A DNA stretch of 64,000 nt from Burkholderiales bacterium (GCA_024235755.1 JACKLV010000001.1:186001-250000); one strand, 5' to 3'. Counted from the stretch's first letter, positions 27,428-36,919 are shown. Notes: generated from the letters alone by a model not told the origin. A program made the numbers and translations.

Positions 27428-28951
27428 TCATGTTGTTGAAGCAACTCCCGCTTTATTCAGCGTATAGCCGTTGTTTTGTTCTACCAGTTTCTGTGCAAAT
27501 TCAAAGTCTGACATAAATTCAGCATAAACGCGGTACAGTACATCGCCCGCATTGACCGTATCGCCGGTTTTTCGTAACAAATCAACACCAGCCTTTTTAT
27601 CCATCGGCGCACCGGCAATACGCGCGATTTTTGCCATTTGCAGATTGTCGATACCTGTCACTATACCTGCTCTGTCTGCCCGGACTTCGTAGCAAAATTG
27701 GCCGGGTGTAAAATCAACCGTGCGCAGCCCCTGCCCTTCAATAATCGCATTCATTTTCGCCAACGCACGTCCCGAATCCAGAATATCGCGCGCAATTGCG
27801 TAGCCCTGACCGCCACGCACATCCGGGTCAAATTCAATGATGCGCCCGGCCAGTTCAAGCGATTTCTGGCGCAAATCGGAAGGTGCGTCGGGATCATTTT
27901 CCAGCACCTGCATCACGTCGCGCGCTTCCAGTGTCGGGCCGATGCCGCGCCCGATCGGTTGACGCCCATCGGTGATAATCACCTCAAGATGGATATTAAG
28001 CCGGTCGCCAACAAATTCAAATAGTTTTCTCAAAGCCAGCGCAGCCTGCATATGCCGCACCTTGGCCGTCGGGCCGACCGGAATATCGACCAGCAGATGC
28101 GTCGAGCCCGCAGCGAGTTTTTTCGACAGAATCGATGCGACCATCTGTCCCTGCGAATCGATGCCCAGCGGGCGCTCCACCGCGATCAACATATCGTCCA
28201 CCGGCGCCAGCTTTGCTGTGCCGCCCCAAGCCAGGCAGCCGCGGTGCTTGCGCACAATGTCGTGCAGTTTTTCCGGCGACAGATTCACTTCCGCAAGGAT
28301 TTCCATGGTATCCGCCGTGCCGGCAGGCGAGGTAATCGCGCGGCTTGACGTTTTTGGAATCAGCATGCCATGCGCCGCGACAATCGGCACCACCAGCATC
28401 GACGTGCGGTTGCCCGGGATACCGCCAATGCAATGCTTGTCCACCACCAGCAACTCGCCCCAGTTCAATTGCTGCCCGGTTTCCAGCATCGCCCGGGTCA
28501 GGTAATACACCTCATCGCGGTCCAGACTGTTCTGCCCGGTCGCCACCAGAAACGCCGCCATCTCCATTTTTGAATACCGGCTTGCGGCAATATCCTGCGT
28601 AATGGCCTCAAAATCAGCCAGCGTCAACCGCTCGCCGTTAATCTTGCGCCGCACTGCATCCATCGACGCCGCATACTCCGCATGATCCACGCTGACCGCG
28701 CAGTCTTCGCACGCATTCAACTGCGCATATGCCTGTTCGGACAGTCCCAATTCCGTTGGCGTCACAATCGCCGCATCGTCGACCACATTCAACACGGCCA
28801 GTATCCGCTGGCCATTCGCGCTGATACGAATTTTCGACAATGCCTGAAACCCCTCCGCGCGATACACCGCGCAATCGCGGTGCAGATACGCCACGTTTTC
28901 ATGGTAGGTATCGATGGCGATGCGGCGCAGTTTGAGGGTTTGGTTATTCAT
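27428..28951 (-). CDS. Thymidine phosphorylase family protein, AMP-phosphorylase-like
   Basis: About 507 residues from the ATG at 28951 (a TTG three codons earlier is open). It is longer than E. coli DeoA (440) because of an N-terminal ~90-residue extension (LKLRRIAIDTYHENVAYL...), the arrangement of archaeal AMP phosphorylase (about 503). The nucleoside-phosphorylase core includes LVVDKHCIGGIPGNRTS, KTSSRAITSPAGTADTMEIL, CLAWGGTAKLAPVDD and a C-terminal barrel-sandwich domain. Known homologues phosphorolyse NMPs to ribose-1,5-bisphosphate. Pairing with a PRPP-synthetase paralogue supports nucleotide salvage rather than thymidine catabolism. Confidence 0.83.
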   Translation of the reverse strand: MNNQTLKLRRIAIDTYHENVAYLHRDCAVYRAEGFQALSKIRISANGQRILAVLNVVDDAAIVTPTELGLSEQAYAQLNACEDCAVSVDHAEYAASMDAVRRKINGERLTLADFEAITQDIAASRYSKMEMAAFLVATGQNSLDRDEVYYLTRAMLETGQQLNWGELLVVDKHCIGGIPGNRTSMLVVPIVAAHGMLIPKTSSRAITSPAGTADTMEILAEVNLSPEKLHDIVRKHRGCLAWGGTAKLAPVDDMLIAVERPLGIDSQGQMVASILSKKLAAGSTHLLVDIPVGPTAKVRHMQAALALRKLFEFVGDRLNIHLEVIITDGRQPIGRGIGPTLEARDVMQVLENDPDAPSDLRQKSLELAGRIIEFDPDVRGGQGYAIARDILDSGRALAKMNAIIEGQGLRTVDFTPGQFCYEVRADRAGIVTGIDNLQMAKIARIAGAPMDKKAGVDLLRKTGDTVNAGDVLYRVYAEFMSDFEFAQKLVEQNNGYTLNKAGVASTT

Positions 28952-29264
28952 GGGATTCAATATCTATTACAGTTTTTTTGAAATTAAATCTGAAAAACAA
29001 GAGAATTTGGTTGAATAACTCTTCCATTTATTCCGAAAATTGGCTATCAGCTTAAAGACAGGGTATGAGAGTACGAACACAATGCGTTCCGGAGAAACCC
29101 TATCAAAGCCGTATTAATCGCCAAACTTCAGAGGGCGTATCCAGGCACTATGCAACAAAGCTAGTTAACCGTTTTGCAATTTTTTAAGTTACTTTACTAA
29201 CCATCGCGTCAGTCTAGCTATTACAACGCCTGCCTGAACTTCCGTTCAGGTTTAATTCAAAATA
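28952..29264. other. Intergenic stretch with a hairpin near the merR end
   Basis: About 310 bases. Next to the end of the MerR-type gene, 29233-29251 forms a 7-bp perfect hairpin (CCTGAAC, four-base loop, GTTCAGG), followed on the plus strand by TTTAATT; on the minus strand the loop is a GNRA type (GGAA). It probably ends the merR operon transcript or protects its 3' end. The rest carries the phosphorylase promoter and no recognisable gene. Confidence 0.5.
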
Positions 29265-29654
29265 CTAAGTAGAAGAAAGCAAAATAGAACGTATGCTTTT
29301 AATTTCATTGCGGAGATAGTTCAGGTCAACTGAGGCTTGCGATGGCTGATTTTTAACCGCTTCCTGAGAAGACTGCATATGGGGCGAATTTTGTCCGAGC
29401 CGGCTTCGCGCGCCATTAATCGTGAATCCCTGGTCATACAGCAGTTCACGGATTCTCCGAATCAGCAAAACTTCCTGATGCTGATAGTAACGCCGGTTGC
29501 CACGTCGCTTGACCGGTTTTAACTGGGTAAACTCTTGTTCCCAGTAACGCAGCACATGCGGCTTGACGCCGCATAGCATCCCTACTTCACCGATTGTAAA
29601 ATAGCGCTTTGCCGGAATCGGTGGAAATTGATTATTTGGTTTTTTGCTTTCCAT
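29265..29654 (-). CDS. MerR family transcriptional regulator
   Basis: About 129 residues from the ATG at 29654, overlapping the end of ihfA by 23 bases. The DNA-binding winged helix is near the N-terminus: RYFTIGEVGMLCGVKPHVLRYWEQEF, with KPVKRRGNRRYYQHQEVLLI as the wing. A short C-terminal dimerisation region follows and no effector domain or metal-binding cysteines. A MerR-like protein directly after ihfA is a conserved arrangement in proteobacteria; its ligand and targets are unknown to me. Confidence 0.9.
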   Translation of the reverse strand: MESKKPNNQFPPIPAKRYFTIGEVGMLCGVKPHVLRYWEQEFTQLKPVKRRGNRRYYQHQEVLLIRRIRELLYDQGFTINGARSRLGQNSPHMQSSQEAVKNQPSQASVDLNYLRNEIKSIRSILLSST

Positions 29655-29940
29655 GATAATTCTGCTCAACCATGGTTTTCAGTTTCTGGCTAGCATGGAA
29701 AGTTACAACACGACGCGCTGTAATGGGGATTTCTTCTCCGGTTTTAGGATTTCTGCCGGGGCGTTGCGGTTTGGTGCGTAATTGAAAATTCCCGAAACCG
29801 GATAATTTCACCCCTTCGCCTTTTTCAAGTGCGACGCGCACTTCCTCATAAAACGATTCGACCATATCTTTAGCTTCACGCTTATTGAGTCCAACATTTT
29901 CAAATAACAAATCGGCTAGCTCAGCTTTTGTAAGAGCCAT
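29632..29940 (-). CDS. ihfA: Integration host factor subunit alpha
   Basis: 102 residues from the ATG at 29940 with GGAG six bases upstream; an ATG-like open extension of four codons lacks this spacing. HU/IHF-fold motifs: MALTKAELADLLFENVGLNKREAK, KLSGFGNFQLR and the DNA-intercalating arm with KPQRPGRNPKTGEEIPI. IhfA with IhfB bends DNA sharply for recombination and transcription. Position after pheT is the standard pheST-ihfA operon, and the downstream merR overlaps. Confidence 0.95.
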   Translation of the reverse strand: MALTKAELADLLFENVGLNKREAKDMVESFYEEVRVALEKGEGVKLSGFGNFQLRTKPQRPGRNPKTGEEIPITARRVVTFHASQKLKTMVEQNYHGKQKTK

Positions 29941-30198
29941 ATTTTTCTCCACAGAATTTTTAAATTAAGATTGTTTGTTGTTAAAGGTGGCGTTTACTCT
30001 GACTTATCATTCATAAAGACATGTCTCTTTAATCCAGGCTTTGACAAACGGTCGTTGTTTCAAGCTTATTCTTCTTTTTACACAAGATGATAGACAAATA
30101 TCATAGTATAACAACTTCATGCAAATGAATTAAAGCGCTTTTATTATTTCAACGTGAAACCCGGCGGTCTTCTCGCCGGATATCCAACATGCCCAGCA

Positions 30199-32565
30199 CT
30201 AATTTCTTAGCGTTGCGCCGAATTTTGTTTTTAACATCTCCACCAAGCCTGCTATTGCGGCCTCAACCTCATCATCGGTCAAAGTTTTCTGTGCATCCTG
30301 CAGCATGACTTTAAATGCCAGACTTTTATTGTGCTCACCCACAGTTTCACCACGATAAACATCAAACAGGGTAATTTCTGTTACGATTTCCGGCTTTTTC
30401 TCACGCATGCCGAATAGAATTGCTTGCACCGGCATTTGATTATCGACAATGACAGCGATATCACGTCTAACAGCTGGATACTTGGGTATCTCTTTAACTT
30501 GCGCGAGCAATACCGGCAACAGGCTATCCAATAGCAATTCAAACAGAACGGCCGGACGCGACAAATCATATTGTTTCTGCCAACGTGGATGCAGTTCGCC
30601 CAACCATCCTACAGGCTTGGCGCCAATCATAATCTGTGCAGATTTTCCGGGATGAAAAGCCGGATGCTGAACTGCCTGGAAATTGATCTCCTGATACTGA
30701 TAGAGCGTTTCTACATCCGATTTGACATCATAAAAATCAACTGAACGCGCAGGAATACCCCATTGTTCGGAAAAAACGTCACCATAGGCAATTCCTGCCA
30801 GCTTTTCAGTTTGCAGATAATGCTCCGTAGTGCTTTTTTCAAAACAGCAACCGAGCTCAAATAAACGCACCCTGTCCTGCCTACGATTCAAATTAAACTG
30901 TAAATTGGCGATCAGCCCGCCCAGCAGGCTGCTGCGCATTACATTTAGATGATTTGCAATCGGATTTTTTAGCGCAACAGGATTATGATTCTGAATTAAA
31001 TCGATTTCCCAGGCCTTGTCCACAAAAGCATAATTGACCACTTCCTGATAATCACGCAAAACCAGCATTTGTCTGATTTGCGTCGCAGAACGCATTGATT
31101 CTGATAACGGCAGCATAACAAGTTCGGCTTTTGGCTGTTGTGCGGGTATCTCATCGTAGCCATGAATCCTCGCCAATTCTTCGATAAAGTCTTCTTCTAT
31201 GGCGAGATCGAAACGATAACTTGGCGGTGTAACCGTAAATCCATGTTCGTTTTCAGAAAAATCGAACTGCAGCCGCGACAGATATTCCGCAATTTGATCC
31301 TTTTCCAGCACAATGCCCAGAATCCGTTGCACTCTTTCGGTACGGACCGTGACCGGCAACCGTTGCGGCAATTTGCTGCTTTTTTCTAGGATAGGGCCCG
31401 CTGCTCCACTGCAAATCGATTGAATTAAATTTGTTGCATAATCCAGTATATTCCGCGTCGCGGCAAAATCCACTCCGCGTTCGAACCGGTATGACGAATC
31501 GGAATTGAAACCGAGCTTGAATGATTTACCCGAGATCACATCCGGGTTGAAAAAAGCACACTCCAGGAAAATGTCACTCGTTCCTGTCGCAACACCGCTG
31601 TCCAGACCGCCCATGATACCGGCAAGTGCAAGCGGTTTATGGTCATCAGCAATCAATAGCATATCGGTTGTTAATTCAACCTGACTCTCATTCAATAACC
31701 GAATCGTCTCACCGCCTCTTGCATAACGCACGTGTATGGCGCCATCTACTTTCGCCAGATCGAATGCATGCATTGGCTGTCCTGTTTCGAGCAGCACGTA
31801 GTTAGTTATGTCAACCACCGTATTGATCGAACGCAAGCCACTGCGTTCGAGTCGCTGCCTCATCCATAGCGGCGTCTCCACATTAGAATTGATGCCGCGC
31901 ATAACTCGGCCGCAATACAGTGGACACCCATCCTGCGCGTTGACATGCAAATCGAGACTGTCTTCTATTTCAGGCTCAACCGGTGATATTTTAAAAGGCG
32001 ACAGTTGCGTATCGGTTAATGCGGAAATTTCACGCGCCACGCCATAGACACCCAGGCAGTCTGCTCTGTTTGGAGTAAGGCTTAATGTAAAAACACGATC
32101 ATTCAGCTCATAGTATGTACGGAAATCCTGCCCAACTGGCGCTGTATCAGGCAAAATGAGCAATCCGTCTACATGCTCACCGATACCTAGTTCACGCGCC
32201 GAACACAGCATCCCAGAGGATTGCACACCGCGCAATTTCGCGCTTTTAATTGCCATATCTGGCAACTGTGCACCAACCAGCGCGCAAGGCACTTTAATTC
32301 CGGCATGTACGTTAGGTGCGCCACAAACAATTTGCAGCGCCTCGTCGGCATGATCGCCGACTTTAACCCGACAAATACTTAATCGATCGGCATCCGGGTG
32401 TTTTTCAACAGCCAACACTTCAGCCACAACAACTTTATCAAATGAATCTGCTACGGATTCAACCGCTTCAACTTCCAATCCGGCCATCGTGAGCGTATGA
32501 GCCAGTTGTTCGCTTGTACAGCCGGGATTGACAAAGGTTCTGAGCCAGTTTTCGGAAAACTTCAT
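30199..32565 (-). CDS. pheT: Phenylalanyl-tRNA synthetase beta subunit
   Basis: 788 residues, close to E. coli PheT (795). Opens MKFSENWLRTFV, followed by the tRNA-binding EMAP-like domain (VVVAEVLAVEKHPDADRLSICRVKVG), the B3/B4 editing region (YCGRVMRGI...NTVVDITNYVLLETGQPMHAFDL), the B5 domain and the C-terminal anticodon-binding FDX-ACB domain (KEIPKYPAVRRDIAVIVD). It forms an alpha2-beta2 enzyme with PheS encoded immediately upstream, separated by 40 bases. Confidence 0.97.
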   Translation of the reverse strand: MKFSENWLRTFVNPGCTSEQLAHTLTMAGLEVEAVESVADSFDKVVVAEVLAVEKHPDADRLSICRVKVGDHADEALQIVCGAPNVHAGIKVPCALVGAQLPDMAIKSAKLRGVQSSGMLCSARELGIGEHVDGLLILPDTAPVGQDFRTYYELNDRVFTLSLTPNRADCLGVYGVAREISALTDTQLSPFKISPVEPEIEDSLDLHVNAQDGCPLYCGRVMRGINSNVETPLWMRQRLERSGLRSINTVVDITNYVLLETGQPMHAFDLAKVDGAIHVRYARGGETIRLLNESQVELTTDMLLIADDHKPLALAGIMGGLDSGVATGTSDIFLECAFFNPDVISGKSFKLGFNSDSSYRFERGVDFAATRNILDYATNLIQSICSGAAGPILEKSSKLPQRLPVTVRTERVQRILGIVLEKDQIAEYLSRLQFDFSENEHGFTVTPPSYRFDLAIEEDFIEELARIHGYDEIPAQQPKAELVMLPLSESMRSATQIRQMLVLRDYQEVVNYAFVDKAWEIDLIQNHNPVALKNPIANHLNVMRSSLLGGLIANLQFNLNRRQDRVRLFELGCCFEKSTTEHYLQTEKLAGIAYGDVFSEQWGIPARSVDFYDVKSDVETLYQYQEINFQAVQHPAFHPGKSAQIMIGAKPVGWLGELHPRWQKQYDLSRPAVLFELLLDSLLPVLLAQVKEIPKYPAVRRDIAVIVDNQMPVQAILFGMREKKPEIVTEITLFDVYRGETVGEHNKSLAFKVMLQDAQKTLTDDEVEAAIAGLVEMLKTKFGATLRN

Positions 32566-32605
32566 TAGTGGTTATTTAGTTAGAAATAAATAATTTTTAC
32601 CGGGT

Positions 32606-33625
32606 TTAGTTAAATTGTTTTAAGAATCGCATGTCATTTTCAAAAAATAACCTTAGATCGCTGACCCCATACCGTAGCATCGCCAGCCTTTCTACACCCA
32701 TACCAAAAGCGAAACCGACATACTGCTCATGATCAATATCAACATGTTTCAGCACATTGGGATGAACCATACCGCACCCCAGCACTTCCAGCCAACCGGT
32801 GTGGCTACATATCCGGCAGCCTTTGCCATTGCACTTCACGCAACTGATATCCATTTCAGCTGAAGGCTCTGTAAATGGAAAAAATGATGGTCTGAACCGA
32901 ACCGACAAATCATCCCGTTCAAAAAAACAAGCCATAAAATTTGCCAAAATGCCTTTAAGCGCGGAAAAGCTGGCTTGCTTGTCGATCCATAAACCTTCAA
33001 CTTGATGAAACATCGGCGTATGCGTTACATCTGAATCACAGCGATAAACACGGCCCGGCGCGATTAATTTTATCGGCGGCGCGTTTTCCAACATAAAATG
33101 TATTTGTACTGGCGAAGTATGTGTACGCAGCAAATCGCCATTTTCCACATAAAATGTGTCGTGCATGGCGCGCGCAGGATGATTTTCAGGGATATTAAGT
33201 GCAGTGAAGTTATAAAAATCAGTTTCTATTTCCGGACCGGAAGCAACTTCATAACCAATCGAATGGAATAGAGACTCAATCCGTATAAGCGTTTGCGTCA
33301 CAGGGTGCAGCCCGCCTTTGCCATACCCACGGCCAGGCATTGTAACGTCTAACGCTTCTTCCTTCAGTTTTTCTTCCAACTTTTTTTCCTGAAGTTTCAA
33401 CCGACGGTCTTTCAGCAAGGCTTCTAATCGATTTTTAGCCTGATTTATTTGCATTCCCATCGCCGGACGCTGTTCTGCAGGTAACCTGCCCAGTTCTTTC
33501 AGTAAGTCGGTCAATTCCCCGTTTTTACCCAAATAACGCGCCTTTACCTGTTCCAATTCAGTCACGTCGTTGATCGAATTGAATAAGGTGATTGCTTCTC
33601 CTACAATTTCATCTAAACTTCTCAT
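32606..33625 (-). CDS. pheS: Phenylalanyl-tRNA synthetase alpha subunit
   Basis: 339 residues. The N-terminal coiled coil (about 1-90) binds tRNA. Class II motifs follow: HPVTQTLIRIESLFHSIGYEVA, the motif 2 region FHQVEGLWIDKQASF, and motif 3 GFAFGMGVERLAMLRYGVSDLR near 310. Four cysteines (CVKCNGKGCRIC) form a zinc-ribbon-like insert near residue 268, seen in several bacterial PheS. A terminator-like hairpin precedes the gene in the rplT-pheS interval. Confidence 0.97.
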   Translation of the reverse strand: MRSLDEIVGEAITLFNSINDVTELEQVKARYLGKNGELTDLLKELGRLPAEQRPAMGMQINQAKNRLEALLKDRRLKLQEKKLEEKLKEEALDVTMPGRGYGKGGLHPVTQTLIRIESLFHSIGYEVASGPEIETDFYNFTALNIPENHPARAMHDTFYVENGDLLRTHTSPVQIHFMLENAPPIKLIAPGRVYRCDSDVTHTPMFHQVEGLWIDKQASFSALKGILANFMACFFERDDLSVRFRPSFFPFTEPSAEMDISCVKCNGKGCRICSHTGWLEVLGCGMVHPNVLKHVDIDHEQYVGFAFGMGVERLAMLRYGVSDLRLFFENDMRFLKQFN

Positions 33626-33663
33626 GAATATTCATCAGGGATATAATTTTTATTCTGCAACAA

Positions 33664-33698
33664 AAAGGGAGGCTGGGACAAACACCCACCCTCCCTTT
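33664..33698 (-). terminator. Terminator/attenuator between rplT and pheS
   Basis: On the minus strand AAAGGGAGG pairs with CCTCCCTTT (nine base pairs), with an inner TGGG/CCCA pair in the loop, followed by TTTTTG. It lies 18 bases after the rplT stop and about 40 before pheS. It could partly terminate the rplT transcript or act as a pheST attenuator. No phenylalanine-rich leader peptide is visible upstream, so classical Phe attenuation is not supported. Confidence 0.75.
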
Positions 33699-33716
33699 AT
33701 ACAAAATGCCATTGAA

Positions 33717-34076
33717 TTAAGTTGCCAAAACGGTTTTTGCCTGTTCTGCAATTTTTTCAAAAGCGGGCTTATCAAAAACTGCGAGATCGGCCAGAACTTT
33801 TCTATCAATATCTATGCTAGCTTTCTTTAACCCATTCATAAATACGCTGTAAGATAATCCACATTCTCTTGCTGCAGCATTGATACGTGCGATCCATAAT
33901 GCTCTGAACTGTCTTTTACGTTGACGTCTGTCCCGATAGGCATATTGACCTGCTTTCATTACCGCTTGTTTGGCAATGCGGTAGACATTTTTACGACGGC
34001 CGCGGTAACCCTTGGCTAAATTCAGTATTTTTTTATGTCTTGCGTGTGCTGTTACACCACGTTTTACTCTAGGCAT
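33717..34076 (-). CDS. rplT: 50S ribosomal protein L20
   Basis: 119 residues starting at the ATG 34076 (preceded by an in-frame GTG). Sequence MPRVKRGVTAHARHKKILNLAKGYRGRRKN is diagnostic for L20, a primary 23S rRNA binder. Part of the infC-rpmI-rplT unit, AAGGA lies eight bases upstream. In many bacteria L20 represses the rpmI-rplT mRNA through an upstream rRNA-like fold. Confidence 0.97.
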   Translation of the reverse strand: MPRVKRGVTAHARHKKILNLAKGYRGRRKNVYRIAKQAVMKAGQYAYRDRRQRKRQFRALWIARINAAARECGLSYSVFMNGLKKASIDIDRKVLADLAVFDKPAFEKIAEQAKTVLAT

Positions 34077-34088
34077 CACATTTTCCTT

Positions 34089-34286
34089 TTAAGCATAAGG
34101 CAACATGGAACGAACCGACGCCACATCGCTAGGATGGATTGCAGCAATTCCTCTTAATTGGCGTTTATTTTTGGTCGTTTTTTTTGTCAGAATATGACGT
34201 TTGAACGCTTGAGCACGCTTGATACTTCCGCTTGCGCGAACCTTAAAACGTTTCGCAGCACCGCTCTTGGTTTTCATTTTTGGCAT
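34089..34286 (-). CDS. rpmI: 50S ribosomal protein L35
   Basis: 65 residues, MPKMKTKSGAAKRFKVRASG..., the complete L35 sequence pattern ending ASVRSMLPYA. AGGAGG lies five bases upstream of the ATG. The 114-base infC-rpmI spacer contains GC-rich pairing segments and may hold the L20 autoregulatory leader, but I could not prove the pseudoknot. Confidence 0.96.
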   Translation of the reverse strand: MPKMKTKSGAAKRFKVRASGSIKRAQAFKRHILTKKTTKNKRQLRGIAAIHPSDVASVRSMLPYA

Positions 34287-34400
34287 TTATACCCTCCTAT
34301 TATATGACACAGGGTGTTTCCAGACCGGAAAGCTTGTCAAACCCGGGGTCACTTGTTAAATTTCTTAGCCATATGACTACATACCACATGCCGACTCTTA

Positions 34401-34973
34401 CTATGAAGCGGTAGTTGGATTGCTTGCAGCCTGTTTTGGTTTGCCGGTTTTAGTATCTTTTTTCTTTGGAGAAAGCACCATGACCATTTGACGGCCCTCC
34501 ATTTTAGGGAACTGTTCCACAACAGCATGCATTTCAAGATCATCTCTCACCCGTTCGAGTAGCCGAATACCAAATTCTTGATGCGCCATTTCACGGCCAC
34601 GAAACCGAAGTGTTACCTTGACTTTATCCCCTTCATTAAGAAAATTGGTTAAATTACGTAACTTAATACGGTAATCACCTTCATCAGTGTTGGGTCTAAA
34701 TTTGATTTCTTTTATCTGAATTTGTTTTTGTTTCAGCTTAGCCTCATGCTTACGCTTACTTTCCTGGTAACGGAATTTTCCATAATCCATTAACCGACAT
34801 ACAGGTGGCTGCGCAGTTGGTGCAATCTCAACCAAATCGACACCAGCTTCGTCAGCCAGCGCATTAGCATCAGCAAGTTTCACTATCCCGATTTGTTCTC
34901 CATCCACACCAATCAGGCGAACTTCAGACACATCGATTTCATCATTTATACGTGCTGTTTTCTCTTGTGCTAT
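34401..34973 (-). CDS. infC: Translation initiation factor IF-3, probable AUA start
   Basis: The longest frame from a common start begins with GTG at 34931, which would lack the N-terminal helix of IF-3. Reading back in frame gives ATA-GCA-CAA-GAG-AAA-ACA at 34973, with GGAG at 34984-34981, seven bases from the ATA. The product AQEKTARINDEIDVSEVRLIG then matches the N-termini of betaproteobacterial IF-3, 190 residues in all. IF-3 discriminates against non-AUG starts, and infC genes characteristically use AUU, AUC or AUA for autoregulation. The in-frame ATT at 34979 is too close to the GGAG. Confidence 0.93.
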   Translation of the reverse strand: MAQEKTARINDEIDVSEVRLIGVDGEQIGIVKLADANALADEAGVDLVEIAPTAQPPVCRLMDYGKFRYQESKRKHEAKLKQKQIQIKEIKFRPNTDEGDYRIKLRNLTNFLNEGDKVKVTLRFRGREMAHQEFGIRLLERVRDDLEMHAVVEQFPKMEGRQMVMVLSPKKKDTKTGKPKQAASNPTTAS

Positions 34974-35011
34974 GGCAATTCTCCAAATAAATTAAAAGAA
35001 TGATTATAATT

Positions 35012-36919
35012 TTATATCTTTATAGCTATTTCTTCTTTAAATCGTTCTATCAATTGGGTCACAGGCATTTGTCCCAAATCCTGTCCACTACGACTTCGTA
35101 CTGAAATCTGTTTTGAACTGACTTCCGCGTCACCCACAATAATCTGATATGGAAGCTTCTGCAGGCTATGCTCCCGGATTTTATAGGTTATCTTCTCATT
35201 TCTCAAGTCTTGACTAACCCTAAATCCATGACTATTAAGTTCTTCGGTTACTCTCTGAGCATAATCTATCTGATTTTTAGAAATATTGAGCACAACTGCT
35301 TGTGTTGGCGCAAGCCATAATGGAAACGCACCGGCATGGTTTTCGATCAAAATACCAATAAACCGTTCAAGCGATCCTAAAATGGCTCTATGAAGCATAA
35401 CAGGCACCTGCCTAGAATTGTCTTCTGCAACATATTCTGCCCCTAGTCTTTCAGGCATAGAAAAATCCAGTTGCAGAGTGCCACATTGCCAGACACGTCC
35501 AATACAGTCTTTTAGTGAAAATTCAATTTTTGGTCCATAAAATGCGCCTTCGCCTGGTTGAAGTTCCCAATCAAGCGCGGCCTCCATCAGGGCAGATTCC
35601 AATGCGCTTTCTGACTTATCCCATTGCGCATCGGTGCCGACACGCTTTACCGGTCTGGTAGAAAGCTTTACTAAAAGATCCTTGAACCCAAAATCGTTAT
35701 ATACGCCTTTGAGTAAGTGAATAAACCGGACAACTTCTTCTTGGATTTGGTCTTCTGTACAAAAAATATGGGCGTCGTCCTGAGTAAACGCGCGTACACG
35801 CATCATGCCATGCAAAGCGCCCGATGCTTCATTTCGATGACATGACCCAAACTCCGCCAAACGGATTGGCAAATCGCGATAGCTTTTTAATCCTTGTTTA
35901 AATACCTGAACATGACCTGGGCAGTTCATAGGCTTGATAGCAAAGCTGCGTTCATCTGTATCGGTGACAAACATATTCTCCCTAAAATTGTCCCAATGAC
36001 CGGATTGGACCCACAACTCTTTATCTATCACTTGCGGTGTACGTATTTCCAGATAATCATTATCATTTTGCACTTGCCGCATATACTGCTCAATTTGCTG
36101 CCATAGTGCCCAACCTTTTGGGTGCCAGAAAATCATACCCGGTGCTTCTTCTTGGATATGGAACAAATTCAGTTGCTTACCAATTTTCCGATGATCTCTT
36201 TTCTCTGCTTCTTCCAACCGATGCAAATATTTTTTTTGATCATCTTTTGTCAACCAGGCCGTGCCATAGATTCTTTGCAGCATTTCATTATTGGAATCAC
36301 CACGCCAATACGCTCCTGCCACTTTCATCAGTTTAAAAACTTTTAATTTAGCGGTAGTTGGCACATGCGGTCCACGGCACAAATCTGTAAAATTCCCTTG
36401 CGAATATAACGACAAGTCTTCATCACCGGGAATAGATTCAATAATCTGTGCTTTGTAATGTTCGCCCTGTTGCTTAAAAAAATTAATCGCTTCGGATCGA
36501 TCCCAGACCTTGCGCTCAATTTTAAGATTCCGTTTGGCAATCTCCAGCATGCGTTTTTCTATTGCTGCAAGGTCCTCCGGGGTAAAGGGACGCTTATAAG
36601 AAAAATCATAGTAAAATCCATCTTCAATTACTGGACCAATTGTCACTTGGGTATCGGGAAATAATTCTTTAACTGCATGCGCCAGCAAATGCGCACTTGA
36701 ATGCCGAATAACTTCCAACCCCTCTGCATCTTTTTCAGTAATGATTGTCAGTTCACTATCATTTTCAATGAGATTATCAAGATCAACGAGTTTTCCATTG
36801 ACTTTACCAGCTACTGCTGCTCGCTCAAGACCCGGTCCTATCGACGATGCAACATCAAAAACGGTCACAGGGTGATCGAAAACCCGTTCAGAGCCATCCG
36901 GCAATCGAATTACAGTCAC
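35012..36919 (-). CDS. thrS: Threonyl-tRNA synthetase
   Basis: 635 residues, with N-terminal TGS domain (MTVIRLPDGSERVFDHPVTV), the editing domain containing HSSAHLLAHAVKELFPD (HxxxH) and the class II core with MNCPGHVQVFKQGLKSYRDLP near 335, RVRAFTQDDAHIFC near 370 and LHRAILGSLERFIGILIE. The C-terminal anticodon-binding domain follows. Length fits E. coli ThrS (642). It heads the thrS-infC-rpmI-rplT operon and lies 38 bases before infC. Confidence 0.97.
   Translation of the reverse strand: MTVIRLPDGSERVFDHPVTVFDVASSIGPGLERAAVAGKVNGKLVDLDNLIENDSELTIITEKDAEGLEVIRHSSAHLLAHAVKELFPDTQVTIGPVIEDGFYYDFSYKRPFTPEDLAAIEKRMLEIAKRNLKIERKVWDRSEAINFFKQQGEHYKAQIIESIPGDEDLSLYSQGNFTDLCRGPHVPTTAKLKVFKLMKVAGAYWRGDSNNEMLQRIYGTAWLTKDDQKKYLHRLEEAEKRDHRKIGKQLNLFHIQEEAPGMIFWHPKGWALWQQIEQYMRQVQNDNDYLEIRTPQVIDKELWVQSGHWDNFRENMFVTDTDERSFAIKPMNCPGHVQVFKQGLKSYRDLPIRLAEFGSCHRNEASGALHGMMRVRAFTQDDAHIFCTEDQIQEEVVRFIHLLKGVYNDFGFKDLLVKLSTRPVKRVGTDAQWDKSESALESALMEAALDWELQPGEGAFYGPKIEFSLKDCIGRVWQCGTLQLDFSMPERLGAEYVAEDNSRQVPVMLHRAILGSLERFIGILIENHAGAFPLWLAPTQAVVLNISKNQIDYAQRVTEELNSHGFRVSQDLRNEKITYKIREHSLQKLPYQIIVGDAEVSSKQISVRSRSGQDLGQMPVTQLIERFKEEIAIKI

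Noticed and set aside
32585..32625. Third copy of the intercistronic 50-base element between pheS and pheT
   Set aside because: Only TTACCGGGTTTAGT resembles the element; the rest and the peptide frame are not conserved.
33626..33716. Classical phenylalanine leader peptide attenuator for pheST
   Set aside because: The short frame before the hairpin contains a single Phe codon; only the terminator itself is supported.
34929..34931. GTG as the infC start
   Set aside because: It removes the conserved N-terminal IF-3 segment, and no ribosome site precedes it.
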